Below are positions 33,792 to 46,074 of a stretch of 64,000 nt of DNA, piece after piece. The notes below the pieces were generated by a model that saw only the letters and a list, made by a program, of their open reading frames with translations, searched no databases and was not told the origin of the DNA. A program made the position numbers and the translations under genes. Source of the DNA: Hibiscus mutabilis (lineage: Eukaryota > Streptophyta > Magnoliopsida > Malvales > Malvaceae); the NCBI GenBank assembly GCA_019671005.1, contig CM033738.1:12550202-12614201 (forward strand), in the 5' to 3' direction. How positions within the stretch are numbered: the stretch's first letter is position 1; each line of letters begins with the position of its first letter.

Positions 33792-35700
33792 TCAGTGTAA
33801 GGAGGACATTTGATCGTACCGTCTAGAGGTTTGAACCATTCTTCGTGGTTGATACGGAGTCTGCTCATCATGGAAAAATGGATCATCCATCATTTGCATA
33901 GAAGGTGGTGTACCATACATATCTTCTAGATGAAATGATGATCTACTAATGGTCGTAGTCAACAACAAAGATGTCATACTATCAATACCCATGCTTCACC
34001 ATATATGGATGTTTAAGAATACTCAAATTGTGGTATGTATCTTCCATCATCATTGTAAGCTGGATGAGAAGGTGAGCTACCACCAAATGAAAAAATGATT
34101 GGTGGTTGTTCTAGAACATTATCAAACCCAAATGTTGGATGAAATGATGAGCTGCCACCAATTGTTGTGTAGACTGGTGGATACCCATGCTGTATTGGTT
34201 CTTCCCAAGGATTATTGCTTACAGGTCTTGGGGGCTTGCACCCTAAGAGACCATGAAGAATGTCAACTCGTAGAACAATCCAAGTTTGGTTCGTCTGTTG
34301 GTTCTTGTGAGCTTTAACCAAACTCAGATGACAAGTGTACATATTTTGAGCACTGAAGATCTTCAAGCCATTTATTTCCAGCTTCGAGGGATACTAAGAA
34401 TAGTTTTTCATTTTTCGAATAGCACTCTAAATTAAAATCAAAATCACCGGCTTCAATTGGGCTCAAATCTTATGCCCGCCGCGTATATCTTTCCTCTCAA
34501 AGAGCAATGAAGCTAGTTTGCTTCACAACCCAATTCTCATCGAATCTACCTTTTCTAGGTCCACTATGGATGTGTTCAATACCAGGTGGAGCTCTAGGAA
34601 TGGGTTGATGAAAATTGAACTGTCGCAACACTCTATCAGCACAATGATATTCAATAGTAGAAAAATGGATCAAAGGCACAATTGCACCATAGAATGTTTT
34701 ACATTCACGCACATATGCAAGCCTTGATTATTGGATTCTCGTATGGTAGCCAAATAAACTATAAAAACAAATATTAATATACATACACAAACATAACTTT
34801 AAAATATACAAAGTTAGAAAGTTAATTTAAAAACATTACGATACCTGATTTTTTCCTATTATTTGGATCTTTAGTCTTATATCTCTAACATTGTTGTGCA
34901 CCACTCCCGTGTTCTTCAACTTATGTCTCCATCTACAAAGATATTTACCTTATATTTCTAAGTCATTGCAGATAAATATTAGATTAATAAAATATTTATA
35001 ACAACTATAATAATAGTATTTCCTTCCAACAGGCAAAAATTGCATGGGTACGAGTGCTTCCACAATGGGTGTTAGATAAAGAAGCCTATACTATGCCCAT
35101 GATTGCAATAAGATTAGATATCCACCGATATCTAATATCTTCTTCTTACCAATCATAATTGAGGCATTGCACATTTTATGGTACAAGAATGCCAATATTG
35201 CAAATCCCTAGCTATATTCACAAGCTGTGTTAAAATCAGCCGACATCGGCATATATGTATGTGAATCGGATTACCAGATGTATCTGACATCAATATCCCA
35301 CTAATGATTTGCAGTATATATGCTCGAGCTGCATAAATAAGTTCTTGCCGAGTAGATATCTCTGTTATAATGAATTCACTTTGCAACCACGAAATTCTCA
35401 GATGTAGACCTTTCATATCTTTCTAAGGAGGAAATTTTCTGAGATACTGACTGCAAAATTGAAATACATTATATGTATTTGCTCCAACCAATGGATTCCC
35501 ATTTATTGTGACACTAAGCTCTATAGCTATATCTTCCAAAGTTATCATGCATTTGCCGAATAAAAAATGAAATGCGTGCCTCTCTGGTCTCCACCGTTCA
35601 GTAAATCTAGTTATCAACCCGGATAAATCCACGAAGAAATAAAGCATTATAAAATCCGGCGATCTATAAGTAATAAACTATGAGGTCAGAAGGTTCCTTG
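33792..35700 (-). pseudogene. Plant mobile domain (PMD) protein carried by the MULE, broken
   Basis: Minus-strand frames give a PMD protein (Pfam PF10536-like, related to MAIN/MAIL1). In order: IKEPSDLIVYYL and IAGFYNALFL near 35690-35640, ITRFTERWRPERHAFHF, MITLEDIAIELSVTINGNPL, then QELIYAARAYILQIISGILM with DTSGN, then FSTIEYHCADRVLRQFNFHQ and GRFDENWVV. A proline/serine-rich tail follows (33792-34366). Breaks separate these blocks near 35420, 35150, 34710 and 34010; some may be introns. PMD proteins act in gene silencing and genome stability in plants, and copies occur inside transposons (family knowledge). The role inside MULEs is not known. Confidence 0.75.
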
Positions 35701-36008
35701 ATCTTCATTCTTCGATGGCGGATGATATGCTCCTGACCGTATAATTAATTTACTATAATAAATTATTTTGTATTACACATAACATAATAAATTTCATATT
35801 ACTTGTTCCTCACGTATATGAGAGAAAATATGCTCATGGTCACGGTACAACAAAACTTCTCCAGATGCTATTTTCAAGCAAATCTACAAAATATGCTCTA
35901 AATCCTTCAATAAAAATTAACTAAACATATTTATTAAACAATTATTCACTCACACAAAAAATTTACAAACCACTATAATTAAACAATAGATTAATTAAAA
36001 AATAGACT

Positions 36009-36235
36009 ACTTACTTTTGAGAAACCAAGAAGATCAACAACCAAATATAGTTCAACAATTTTCACCTCTTCGAATATATCTTCAACAAATATCACTAAAA
36101 TTTTTTGACCTCAAACTCTCTCAATTTTTCTCTCAAACCCTATACACCATTCTTCTTTATATCCATATATATATACTACAACAACATTGAAAAAAATATT
36201 TATTCAAACAAATATCACGTGAAAGCTAAGTAGGC
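36009..36235. repeat. Right terminal inverted repeat of the MULE
   Basis: The reverse complement of 30591-30742 by eye, with good similarity to 36164 and weaker similarity to about 36235. A TA-rich joint lies at 36164-36175, as in the left copy. Confidence 0.75.
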
Positions 36236-36397
36236 ATCCATATAGACTAACATGCAAGATGCCACCTAGAAGTGGTGTCCTGCCACCTATCACGTCATGT
36301 GTAGCAGGTTTCATATGAAAACTGACCCGTCTTAGCTGAATAAAGCCGTTGGGGAAGCTGGATGCAACCGAGTGCAACTAATAATTAGACTTATCTA

Positions 36398-38330
36398 TGT
36401 AACAACCTAGATTTTCGAGTCAACATATTTGGTGTTGACCCGAGCCTTGGGTTTTAGGCCTTTTATGAGTTTTAACCCATTTGGGCCTTGTGTGGTGTTC
36501 CTTGGGCTTTTGGGGAACCACTTGAGTAAAGATTTAGGAAGAATGAGGACTGGTATGGTGATTTCCCCATTTTTGGGCTGATCAATTTAAATTTTATTTG
36601 TCTCCTTGAGGGAAAAAGCTACCCACATACATCATCCTCCATAACTCATCTTCTTCACCCAAAAACTCTTCTTTTTTTCTTGCAAGACCACCCATGGAAA
36701 TGCCACGGTAAAGATCCAAACTTTATTGCCTATATTTCATATCAGAAATTCAAGTTTTAGATATGTCAATCCCCACCTCGCGATCTACATTTTGATGTAA
36801 AAATGGTGGGTAATGGTGGTGAGAAGAGGATATGGGTTTTGGTGGGGGGTTTTTTAGTGTTGGGAGTTAGAGGGCAGATTCATGCTGTAAATTTATTTGA
36901 ATCCCGTTTCTAAGCTTTTTAGAGTATAACAAATTCATTTTTACACTTGTGTTTAGCTAAGGAAGTTGGGGAGCCATCCATCACCCAAGGTAAAGAGAAA
37001 AAGTGAAGTGGAGCTTATGAGAGAAGGATTTTGGGATTTTGATTAAGGTTAGTACATTTCTAACTTCAACATGTTTCATGTTTCTCATAAACGTGATTGA
37101 TTTGAACCGTTTGAGTTCTTGGGTTTTGAAAGCTTGGTTAAGGATGTTAATGGTGAAATCTGAGTTTTGTGTTAAAAACACCTAAAAGTGGTAGTAAACC
37201 ATCCTAATAAGCTCTCATAAGATGTAGGATCGAGTTGGGGGTTAAGGTTTCAATTTAGGGGCTTGTGAAGCGATTTCCTGAGCCTTAGAAGCCATTTTTG
37301 GGCTTCAGTATTGATACGTGGGAGGCCGTATCGATGCTCGGTGTTCTGGGGAATGAACACAAGTAAATTTTAAAGGGAGTATCGGTACAAGCTTGAGCCA
37401 TATTGATACCCCCTATTCTTTTGGAATTCTAGTAGCAAAAAGTAGTATCGGTACACATTAGGGCGTATTGATATTGAGCGGGTATTGGTACATGATCCCC
37501 GTGTACTGATACGGGGTCAACAATTAACACATCTTCTTAAGGCTGGGTATCGGTATGCATATATTAGGTATCAATACCTAGAGAAGCGTATCGCTACGTA
37601 TTTTTGGGTATTGATACCCACTGGGCAATCTAATCAAAAATATCAATTTTTATTCGGAAGGTTGAAAAATTATATCGTTCGATCCAATAGACCCCTAGTG
37701 TCTTGAAATGAGTTGTAAACTTGAGAAACTGAGAAATTGCCCTATACTTGAGCATAAAACTTAAGAACTCTGTAATTGCTTTGTGTAACATGTATGATTG
37801 TTAGTAACCGTAGGTTGGTTCGCCTATGTGATGGTGTTGTGTGCCATGTGACACTTGGTTGGTAGGATCCGGATACCCGAGGTAAGCATTGCTGTACATA
37901 GTTATGATGATGCACTCGATGTCTTTGTGGTCCAGGGTAATAGTCATCCACGACTTGAAGTCTTAATGGTCCCAGGTGCATGGCATGGCAAGGTATTCAA
38001 TGTCTAAGTGGTCCCGAATATCGGGCGAGGCACTCGATGTCTAAGTGGTCTCGAGTGTACTGGTGACTAACCCGATGTCTTAGTGGTCCCGAGTTAACAA
38101 GTTTGTTTATCGCTATAGTGGTAAATTAATGCTTGAATTGTTCATCCATGTCGTGTACTCATTACTTACTCATGCATGCTTACTTTTATGATCATTATGA
38201 AGTTTTGTAGAGTAGACATGTACCACTGAGCTTTGTTAGCTCAGCGTGCGGATGTGTTGTTTTTCTGTGCATAGGTTGACAAATCACTCTCTTATAAGAA
38301 ACACATTTGATTCTCGGGCTTCTCCTAGTC
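36398..38330 (+). repeat. Truncated LTR of a Tekay/Del-like retrotransposon
   Basis: Starts TGTAACAACCTAG, like the TGTAAC starts of the LTRs further right. It holds repeated GTATCGGTAC/TATTGATAC motifs (37310-37620), several copies of GATGTCTAAGTGGTCCCGA (37917-38095) and a TTAGCTCAGCG segment, all features I associate with Tekay-type LTRs. No ACA end with a primer site follows. Near 38330 it passes directly into minus-strand gag-like sequence of another element. The exact joint is uncertain. Confidence 0.55.
37917..38098 (+). repeat. Short spaced repeats, GATGTCTAAGTGGTCCCGA type
   Basis: Variants of CGATGTCT(A/T)AGTGGTC(C/T)CGAG lie at about 37917, 38000, 38034 and 38072. Unit ~20 bp, spacing ~35-45 bp in the last three. 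Part of the LTR fragment; purpose unknown. Confidence 0.6.
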
Positions 38331-38334
38331 TTGC

Positions 38335-38770
38335 CCTGTTCCTTGAGTATCTGCCCCAGATATGCCACCAGTCTGTTTCTTGAGATTGATCACAAAAGGA
38401 TTCAACTTGTCGTATTTAACGGTGTTGTCTATCTTAAAGTTCTGACCATTTTGCTCTACATTTTGATCCATGATTGACCATTCTTTGAGTTCAACGGGTT
38501 GCTTACCTTTTACATAGCATTTATCTGGTTCATCATCTTGGCCATTTGCTTCTTTAACTCTTGTACTCCACCTTGCTCGTTACCAGAACTGACGCTGCTC
38601 GCCGAATTTGGCCTGAAGTCTCTGAACGATCCTTCTTCCATCGTCTCTGACCCAGTCTCGGGATGGAACTCTGGAACTGAACCCCCTACCGTCAGGTCAA
38701 AGAACCCTCGGTCTATCATGAACAATCTCTATTACGAGAGAAACTACTCGGAATCAATACCCTATGTAAT
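38335..38770 (-). pseudogene. Gag-like N-terminal fragment
   Basis: The frame 38725-38510 reads MIDRGFFDLTVGG, FRDFRPNSASSVSSGNE and VQELKKQMAKMMNQI, a short coiled-coil-like stretch. After a stop, other frames read KNGQSWIKM-type sequence down to 38335. It fits the start of a plant retrotransposon gag by position after the leader, but no zinc knuckle is present. Confidence 0.4.
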
Positions 38771-39375
38771 GCGAATGCGATGATATATGCAAAAACAAAA
38801 GAAAACAAGTTAGTACCAGTTAAAAATTCAATAAATACATAAATAAAAAGACAAATTAAATAAGGTAAACAAAAGAACCCTATGTACATTCTGTCTAAAA
38901 CACCTAGGTTATCCGCATGGCTCTAAAGGGGTGGGTTTCTGTATGTTCTCTATATGCAGTGTTGGTTCTAGGAGGTACCCGAATTTTCCTTGCTGTACTC
39001 TACTAAGAGTAGCAAGGCCCCCGATCATCACCCATTATAGGCTCATTTCAACCGGGTTCAATTCAGAGGGACCCATTCACTTATGCCCCTACGAAGGAAC
39101 GATATCCTTACGAAAACATAAGGTACTCGAGCCCCGAAGGTACTTGCTAGGCCCATGCGGAGGAACGATATCCTCACGAAAGTATTAGTGTTTTCCCCCA
39201 CTTAAAAAGGACGGGTTTATATGCCAAATTTTAAATGCGTTAAAATAAACGCGCAATTATAACCGAATGTTCCTTTAATAGTCACTTTAATCTAGGACTT
39301 CCGATATTAGTAAAGCGGTAATTATTTTTGAAAAAGCTTGACTCTTATTTGTTTTTTTGAAAAACACAAAAAACT

Positions 39376-39394
39376 GTCCCCAGGGAAGTCACCA
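39376..39394 (-). other. Primer-binding site of the minus-strand element
   Basis: TGGTGACTTCCCTGGGGAC two bases after the LTR end CGCTACA. It fixes direction and LTR boundary. Confidence 0.65.
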
Positions 39395-39396
39395 TC

Positions 39397-42300
39397 TGTA
39401 GCGATCCTTTTTCGCTAAAAAAATGAGTTTCTGTGTTTTGGAGTCTTTCGGGCATTTAAAAACATGTATTCTGTGGGGTTTTAGAAAAACCGTACTTTAT
39501 TAAAAATGGAGTCACCACTGGCCAGTTAGGTAGGCCGGACACCATAAAACCATAGATTTTTAAAACTGTTGGGTTCGGGAGTCGGTTACGGATGGGGAAG
39601 GATTAGCACCCCCGCACCGCCCAAAATTGGTACTTTAATAATTACCTCTTTATTAATATTAAACTTTCCGGATTAAAGTGACGATTTAATTAACATTTAG
39701 TTATATGTGCGAGTAAATTTTAGAAGCCCCGTTATCCGAGAGTAAACGCCTAACCTCCATCACTACGCCTGATATGGACATGTTTACCTCGGATAAAAAG
39801 GCACCGCATTAACAATTTATATTCCATTATGCAACCTTAGAAAGCAAAATATAAAACATATAATTTACATTGATATGATACTAAAACATAAAATATGAAT
39901 ATTACAAAAATAAATAAAAATAATTAAACACATGGACATAAAACCAAACACATCATAACAACAAAATATGGGTATGACCAAAAACATACTTCTAAGACTA
40001 AATTATTAAACCTAGCATGCTTGAACCTATAAAACCACAAATGCCACAAATGCAGGACACACACAAAATGATGCTAAACTAATAAATCAAAGTAACATAC
40101 TAGCTTAAAAGTTTAACACTTGACATATGACACAAATTTCATGCATGGTACTAAAAAACATAAACACATAAATTTTTACAAGATTAAATAAATAAAAAAA
40201 GAAAAATAGAGCATAAAAACAAAACATACCATGAAGAAATAAAACAAAGATGGACATGAACAAGAAAGAAACATACTTTTAAAACTAAAATAATTAACTC
40301 TAAAAACATTTAAGACACCAATATAATATATACATGACATGCATGACACGTAAGGCTAGAATACATGACAACATGCTAACATGGAAAACTAATGCTTGAT
40401 TTCTATCATATAACAAAATTTACACCTACAACCTAACATGCCATTTAAATATGATAAATCGTGCCACACTAACATATAGCCTAAAAACAACAAAAAGGAT
40501 ATGGAAATTTTTATTAACAAAAAAAGTATGCTATATACAAAGAAGCTAAAACAATACCTAACATGCATACGTACGATGAATGAACAAATTTATAAAACAC
40601 AAAAGAACATATTATCACACATAAATGGAACAAACAAAAAGCATACTAACATGTAACCTAAAGATAAAACAAACTAAAAAACAACATTTACTTGTCGTGA
40701 CCTAATCACATTTGCATGATGATACGTGTATAAAAACATGCATAATAAAACATAACAAAGACAACCTATATACACAAAAAACAAACAAAAATATAAAAAT
40801 TAACAATCTATTAGCTTATATCATAAAGTACAAAGAGGAACAAACTAAAAACAAGCTAACATGGCCATGAACATACAAATTAATATAAACACATAACGTA
40901 AGAAAAGACATATAAATCGAACAAATAAATTAAAACATGGGACGTGGCAACGTAAATATGAAAACATACAAAAAAACAAACATACTAAAGAGATACGTAA
41001 TATATATATTCTTAAACAGTAAGAATGGACTGAAATGAGCGAAAATAAAATAGAAGGATAGGCATTCAAAGAAGAAAAAACACATTTAAGGATCAAATTA
41101 AAATCTGGAATGAAGTTACGAGGACTGAGCATGCAATTAAACCAAGGGGAAAGCCCAAAGTGCAAGGTTCAGGAACGCGTGATGTCTGGGGAAGTAATTT
41201 TACCGTTTTGAAGCTGATCCGATTAGAATTGGGTGTTAGATTGAAAGATTTTGAAAAATGAAAAGGGCTGGGTTGTAAATATACCATGCGACATGCTTAA
41301 TTCGAAAATGTCAAGGGAAATGGAGGATTTAATGAGTAATTAGACCCTTTTGACCGAAATTAAAATTCTTTAAAACCCACTTATTCGACTGAAAATGAAC
41401 CCTTTAGCAAAATTTTTTTAAGCCTTAGGATAAACATCCCACTTTCCCTCATCTTCTCTCAAACCCAGACCCTCAAACTCTCTGGTAAAATTCTTCAGCC
41501 GCCGTGATTTGTGGAAGCCGGCGGTGGTTCAGCTACCCCGACCACCCCCTTAACCCTCAACCGTCCCAAATCCTAAGCTAGACGCCTCTCAAAAACAAAA
41601 ACCCCTTTACCTTTAAAAAGATCGAACCAAAAAAAACTTCCAAAAGTATCACCCCTTTTTTTAGACCATTGAAACCCCAGATATATGATGTTTCGGAACA
41701 AAGTAACAAAGGAAAATCCCCTTTTTGGCTCACCCCTCAGAGTTTATTGACGGCAAGGAAATGATTTCCCCTTAGGTAGACTCTGCTTTTTATTTTTTTT
41801 TGTTATTATTTTTTCTTCATGCATGCATAAGATTCCAAAAAAAGAAGGGAGAAAATTACCGATGAAAACCTGTCTTTTTTTTGAAACTGATAATCCTCGT
41901 CTTTTTTAGAATAATAGTGTGGTACATATATCCTGATTTTTGGTTGGTAAAAATGAAAATAAAATACATGTTATACTTGATTTGGTACTGACATTTTGAT
42001 TTTTTTTTTGTAATTTTGGTGATCTCTGAGCACGGTGGTTGAAGCTGGTGGTACGACAAAGTATGGCAGAGATGGTGGAGGTGTCATCTCGACTGGCCTC
42101 GTTCTCGGCCATTGGATCAGATCTAATCCAACGACTGAGATGGTTCGATGACAGACAGCCCAAATGGAATCTTGAAACTGGTGAGATTGCGCAAGATGGT
42201 GCCACGTGGTGCACGATAGTCAAAGGGTCAGAGGCGTGGGATGCACGTGTGCATGGGAGGCTTTATGGTTCGCGCGTAGACCACATGTAGCAGCTGAGGA

Positions 42301-42500
42301 GGCCCTTGCTTTGATCCTGGCCGTTGGATCTAAATTTGATCCAACGGCCCTTAGTTGGCTGCGCGCAAAGATAGAAGCAAATCAGATTATGGGTTAGACA
42401 TGTAATTAGGGTTTAGTTAAGTCTAAGTTTGTTTGGGCATGGGTTAGGATTTGGTTGTATCTGCCCGAAATGGGCTTTGTAAACATATTTGGGTCTTACA
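39397..42500 (-). repeat. 5' LTR (about 3.1 kb) of the minus-strand element
   Basis: Ends TG...CA with the primer site adjacent. Contains a GC-richer block at 39480-39620, a long A-rich, ACAT-rich middle (39840-41000) and a leader-like CT-rich block at 41440-41560. The outer boundary at 42500 is inferred only from TGTAAGACCC, because the second LTR is not in the window. Confidence 0.5.
42319..42349. repeat. Perfect 12-bp inverted repeat (hairpin)
   Basis: GGCCGTTGGATC, spacer TAAATTT, GATCCAACGGCC. A weaker relative, GGCCATTGGATC...ATCCAACGAC, lies at about 42107-42138. Both lie near the outer end of the LTR. Confidence 0.85.
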
Positions 42501-43033
42501 TTTGTATAAGGACTAGACCTTAATTATTATTATTTATTTTTTGGGTTTATAATTTATGATTTTCACTTTAATTTAGTCCATTAATAATAATATTAATGAT
42601 AATAATAATAATAATACAAACGTATATGCACATACACATACAATATGTGTACATGCAAATCACAAACATTTAATGACATACAAGCATGCATACATATACA
42701 TACGGACACACATATGTATACCAACATATATATACTTACACACATAACTAATACGAATACACATTATATATATATGCACAGCATACATGCAAATTAATCA
42801 AATATTCAAAAATATAACACACGAGCATACATATAAATAATTACTAATGCATACACATACATAATATATACAACATACAGACATTCGCAGATATCACACG
42901 CATATATTACGCACATTAATCGCATACATATAATAAGCATATAATACAACATGTATACATACAATAATAATACCCATTAATTATTATACTAACAGTATTT
43001 ACAAACCGGATAAAAATGAGTGATTACAAAAAT
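42501..43033. other. ACATA/TATA-rich low-complexity spacer
   Basis: An AAT microsatellite (about 42584-42614) is followed by irregular CATACA/TATATA sequence to 42960. No gene. It separates two retrotransposons facing opposite ways. Confidence 0.6.
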
Positions 43034-45781
43034 CTAAGGAATCAATCTTTTCAATCTTACTTTTGATTTCAACACTTGATTCCTTTGTTCTACTTTAGAT
43101 ATTTCATCAAAATCAAGCCAATTGAGGGAGGAGTCTACCATTAGAGGTGATTTTTATTTATATCCTCTAATAAAAGGTTCTTTATTGAATTTCCCAAGTT
43201 CTCGATCCTTTGGAATCGATTTATGTTATGTTTTAATGATTAAATCAAGATTTAATGGTTTAATATTAATTTTGTTAAGAAATTTATTGAGTTTGGTTAT
43301 TGATCTGAATCATTGCAATCTTGATTGGTTTAGATCATGATTAAAGTTTATTTTGATGATATTTAATGGGATTTATAAACGGAAACTAGTCAAATTGCTA
43401 ATTTTCTAGGTTGTGAATAGTTAGTTTTTGAGGTGTTTGTGGGGTTAAGATGTTGCTGGAGGTATAATATGAAGTTGTAAGTGTTTTTAGATGTTAATTG
43501 GTGTCGATTAGATGTTCAAATCATTGGCTTATGGCTGGGCTTTCTTTAAGTTGTGTTTGGTGATGTTTTCGATTGTATTAAGGAGGCGTTTTATGGTTTT
43601 TGGTGAGGCAATGTTGGGAATTGTTGTTGCTGGGATTATGGATGCATAATGATGCATTCATCCTCTATTATTATGTGAATAAAACAGGGGAGATTGATCC
43701 TAAAGCGATTGACAAAGGTTTTGAAGCCTCGGACGCTTGATTTTACATCGGCAAGTGAAGCTTTGTGTTGTTTGTGAGTGGAAACGAGATTTACAGCCTT
43801 ATAAAGGTTTGAAAGTGATATTTGGGAGTTTAGATTAAGCTTGAAATGCTTGTCTAAACTCGAAAGTAAGTATTAGACAATTACGCTCTCAATTTCGGTT
43901 TGGCAAAGTTGATTTTCTCATGCCTATATTTATGATTTGATAGCTACTATTATATGCATGTTTTGGAAATGGATTATGTTACAAATGATTTATATTGATG
44001 ATATTTGAGCATGGTAAATGCTTTATGAAAAGTATTTCGATGTTATGAAATGCATGGTTTGTTGTACCGTTTAAAATGCATTATAACAAGTCGATTCCAA
44101 AGGATTTAAAGTGCACTATAATAAGTTTCCTCATGTGTGTTGAGGGGTTGTGATTGTACCGTATTCTCCACCATGGGTACCTCAGCGGTCGAGGGGTTGT
44201 GATTGTACCATTTTCTCCCGCTGATGGGTATTATACATTGTAACTGTCGAGGGGTTTATTGTTCTGTTTGCTTCGGTTAAATGTATGTTTAAGTGGTATA
44301 AGGAACCATTTGAGAAATCCGTGTATCCGATGAGTTTTGATAAAGGAAAGAATATGATTTGGGGTCACTTTAATGACAATATATGAACTAATGTATCATG
44401 ATGGGTGAATTATGTTTTGTATAATGTGATTTATACATGTTTCGCTCTTTAAGCTTTGTTATTGGATGAACAAGCATGTGAAGGGCTAAATTGAGGTTTT
44501 GCATATGGGATTATGCATGAGATCCATGATACATGTTTTGCATATGGTTTAATATGCATGTTTTTCAAAGGGAAAAAGGGTATGAGATGTTTTAGCATGA
44601 TGTTGAAAATGTGGTTTGACTCAAAGGGTATGAGATGTTTTAGCATTGATGAGTATTTTTGGAGCGTTATATGCTTACGCTCTCCTTTCTCATCATCACA
44701 GAAAAGTGAGTTTCTGGGGCGGCAAGTGATCAAGGAGGAATTCAAGAATCGATTTACTTCAAGTATGGTTTTAATAAATGAACTTGTAGTAATAAAGGGC
44801 AATGTGACCAAGTTGTAATTGGGAGGGTTGTTTTCTTATTCCCTATTTTTGGATATGTTCTATTTGGTATTTTGGACTTGTATGAGGTTATATGGTTTGA
44901 TTGTGGGTTTGGGATGAGAATTGTATGCTTGGAGTAGAGACCATGCCTATAAGTTATCTTGATTGTTTTTCTATGGATTGAATGTTTACCTACCATGTTT
45001 GGATGATTGTAAAAATGATGTTAAACATGTTATATGATGTTTATTTGATGTTTGAAGCATGTTAGATTGAGCCTAAGTGTTATATGTTTGGCCAATAGGT
45101 CATTACATGCCTAGTCGTACCAGTATAAGTCTTCTGGGGTCGGTACGCGGGGCCTGATATAACTCAATTTGGGGAAAATAACAAAGGGGTATCAGTAAGA
45201 GTAGTCGCCGTATCGATACGCCCTTGAGGAAGATTATAACGGGATTGGTATGCGGGGTACCGTACTGGTATGAGCTTTAGCTACTAGAATCCCCTGATTT
45301 TGAAAGGTACAACGGGGATCGATACTCGAATGACCGTACCGATACGAGTATGCCACATTGACTTGTACCGATATAGTGCAAGCATGCATCAGTATGAGGT
45401 TAGTTAATTCTGGTACTTTTATGCTGTATTCTGGATTCTTTGCAAATTGGTCACTATTTTTATAATGCTCAATTAATGATGGTATTGTGATCCAAATTTG
45501 ATGCAAATTCACATAGAGACATTTAATGAATCTAATTGAAGGTTTTAGTCTTTTAATTAATAGAATTTACATTTTGGTCCCTAAAGTGTTAAGTCTTGCA
45601 AATCGAATGCTGGTTTCGTTTTTGCTGTTGTACATCATACCTTAGGGTTAATTTAGCATCTAGGCAAGATAAAAAGAAAAGAATGGACTGGTTTAGGTTA
45701 TTAGTTCAGGTTTACTTCGGCAAACCTAATGTGACGTCTTTGATTCAGTTTTGGATGCTAGACCAGGTCAATGGGGTTACA
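43034..45781 (+). repeat. 5' LTR of element A, 5'-truncated
   Basis: From 43034 it matches the 3' LTR copy at about 60430 onward (GGAATCAATCTTT, TCTACCATTAGAGGTGATTT, TTATTGAGTTTGGTTATTGA). It ends GGGGTTACA directly before the primer site. The outer ~460 bp present at 59967-60426 are missing here, replaced by low-complexity DNA. Short repeats such as CGAGGGGTTGTGATTGTACC (44142, 44188) and CGATACG motifs lie inside. Confidence 0.8.
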
Positions 45782-45800
45782 TTTGGTGGCATAAGAGCCA
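45782..45800 (+). other. Primer-binding site of element A, mutated
   Basis: TTTGGTGGCATAAGAGCCAGG directly follows the LTR end. Apart from a few changes it matches the TTGGTATCAGAGCC initiator-Met-tRNA type site common in plant Gypsy and Copia elements. Confidence 0.6.
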
Positions 45801-46074
45801 GGTTTGCAAAAATTAAGAGTTCTACAAAATTTGGGAGGTAAGTTGTGTTTGTTTGAGAGGTTGTTAACTATTTTATAATATGTACGGTGTTTGATTAGAT
45901 GACTATATGATTGAAGTGTGATATATTAGGGTAAAATCTTGGGTGCATATTATCTTATTACTGTAAGTGTAAAAGGATTTTGTTTTCGGAACGTGAACAT
46001 CTTGGATCCTTGCTTGGAGCTAGCCTAATTATGTTTTGGTTATAATTTCATGCTATAGATACATATTTTTTAGT

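Larger units (their letters stand above)
29640..36397. mobile_element. Mutator-like element (MULE) carrying a plant mobile domain ORF
   Basis: The core is framed by inverted repeats: 30591-30742 on the left and 36009-36164 on the right are reverse complements by eye (GATATAAAGAAGAA, AATTGAGAGAGTTTGAGGT, GAGGTGAAAATTGTTGAA, TTTCTCAAAAGT). Similarity goes on outward (GTTTGAAT, AGCTTT-ACGTG, AGGTGGC), so the true terminal repeats are longer. Outer ends are uncertain, and the limits given are the widest plausible ones. Inside are a plus-strand transposase relic (31025-33313) and, convergent to it, a minus-strand plant mobile domain relic (33792-35700). A 580-bp solo LTR sits in the left terminal region. 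Long inverted ends plus a MuDR-type transposase identify the superfamily. The element is dead. Confidence 0.8.
38331..42500 (-). mobile_element. 5' end of a minus-strand LTR retrotransposon (Tat/Ogre-like), truncated
   Basis: On the minus strand: LTR 42500-39397 (about 3.1 kb, TGTAAGACCC...GATCGCTACA), two spacer bases, primer-binding site TGGTGACTTCCCTGGGGAC (39394-39376), about 600 bp of leader, then a gag-like frame from 38725. The primer site matches the TGGCGACTCCACTGGGGA type I recall from plant Ogre/Tat-like elements. Everything past the gag start is missing; the sequence stops at the LTR fragment near 38330. The assignment rests on the primer site and leader style, not on pol. Confidence 0.6.

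Noticed and set aside
40845..41287. Minus-strand open frames of 106 and 64 residues
   Set aside because: Inside the A-rich 3.1-kb LTR; Phe/Leu/Cys-rich shadow translation.
44449..44818. Overlapping open frames of 101 and 120 residues on opposite strands
   Set aside because: They lie within the LTR of element A, on sequence containing short repeats; no homology.
45080..45360. Regulatory cluster of GTATCGATAC-like motifs
   Set aside because: These are repeated strings of the LTR, also present in the 36398-38330 LTR fragment, with no evidence of a host regulatory role.
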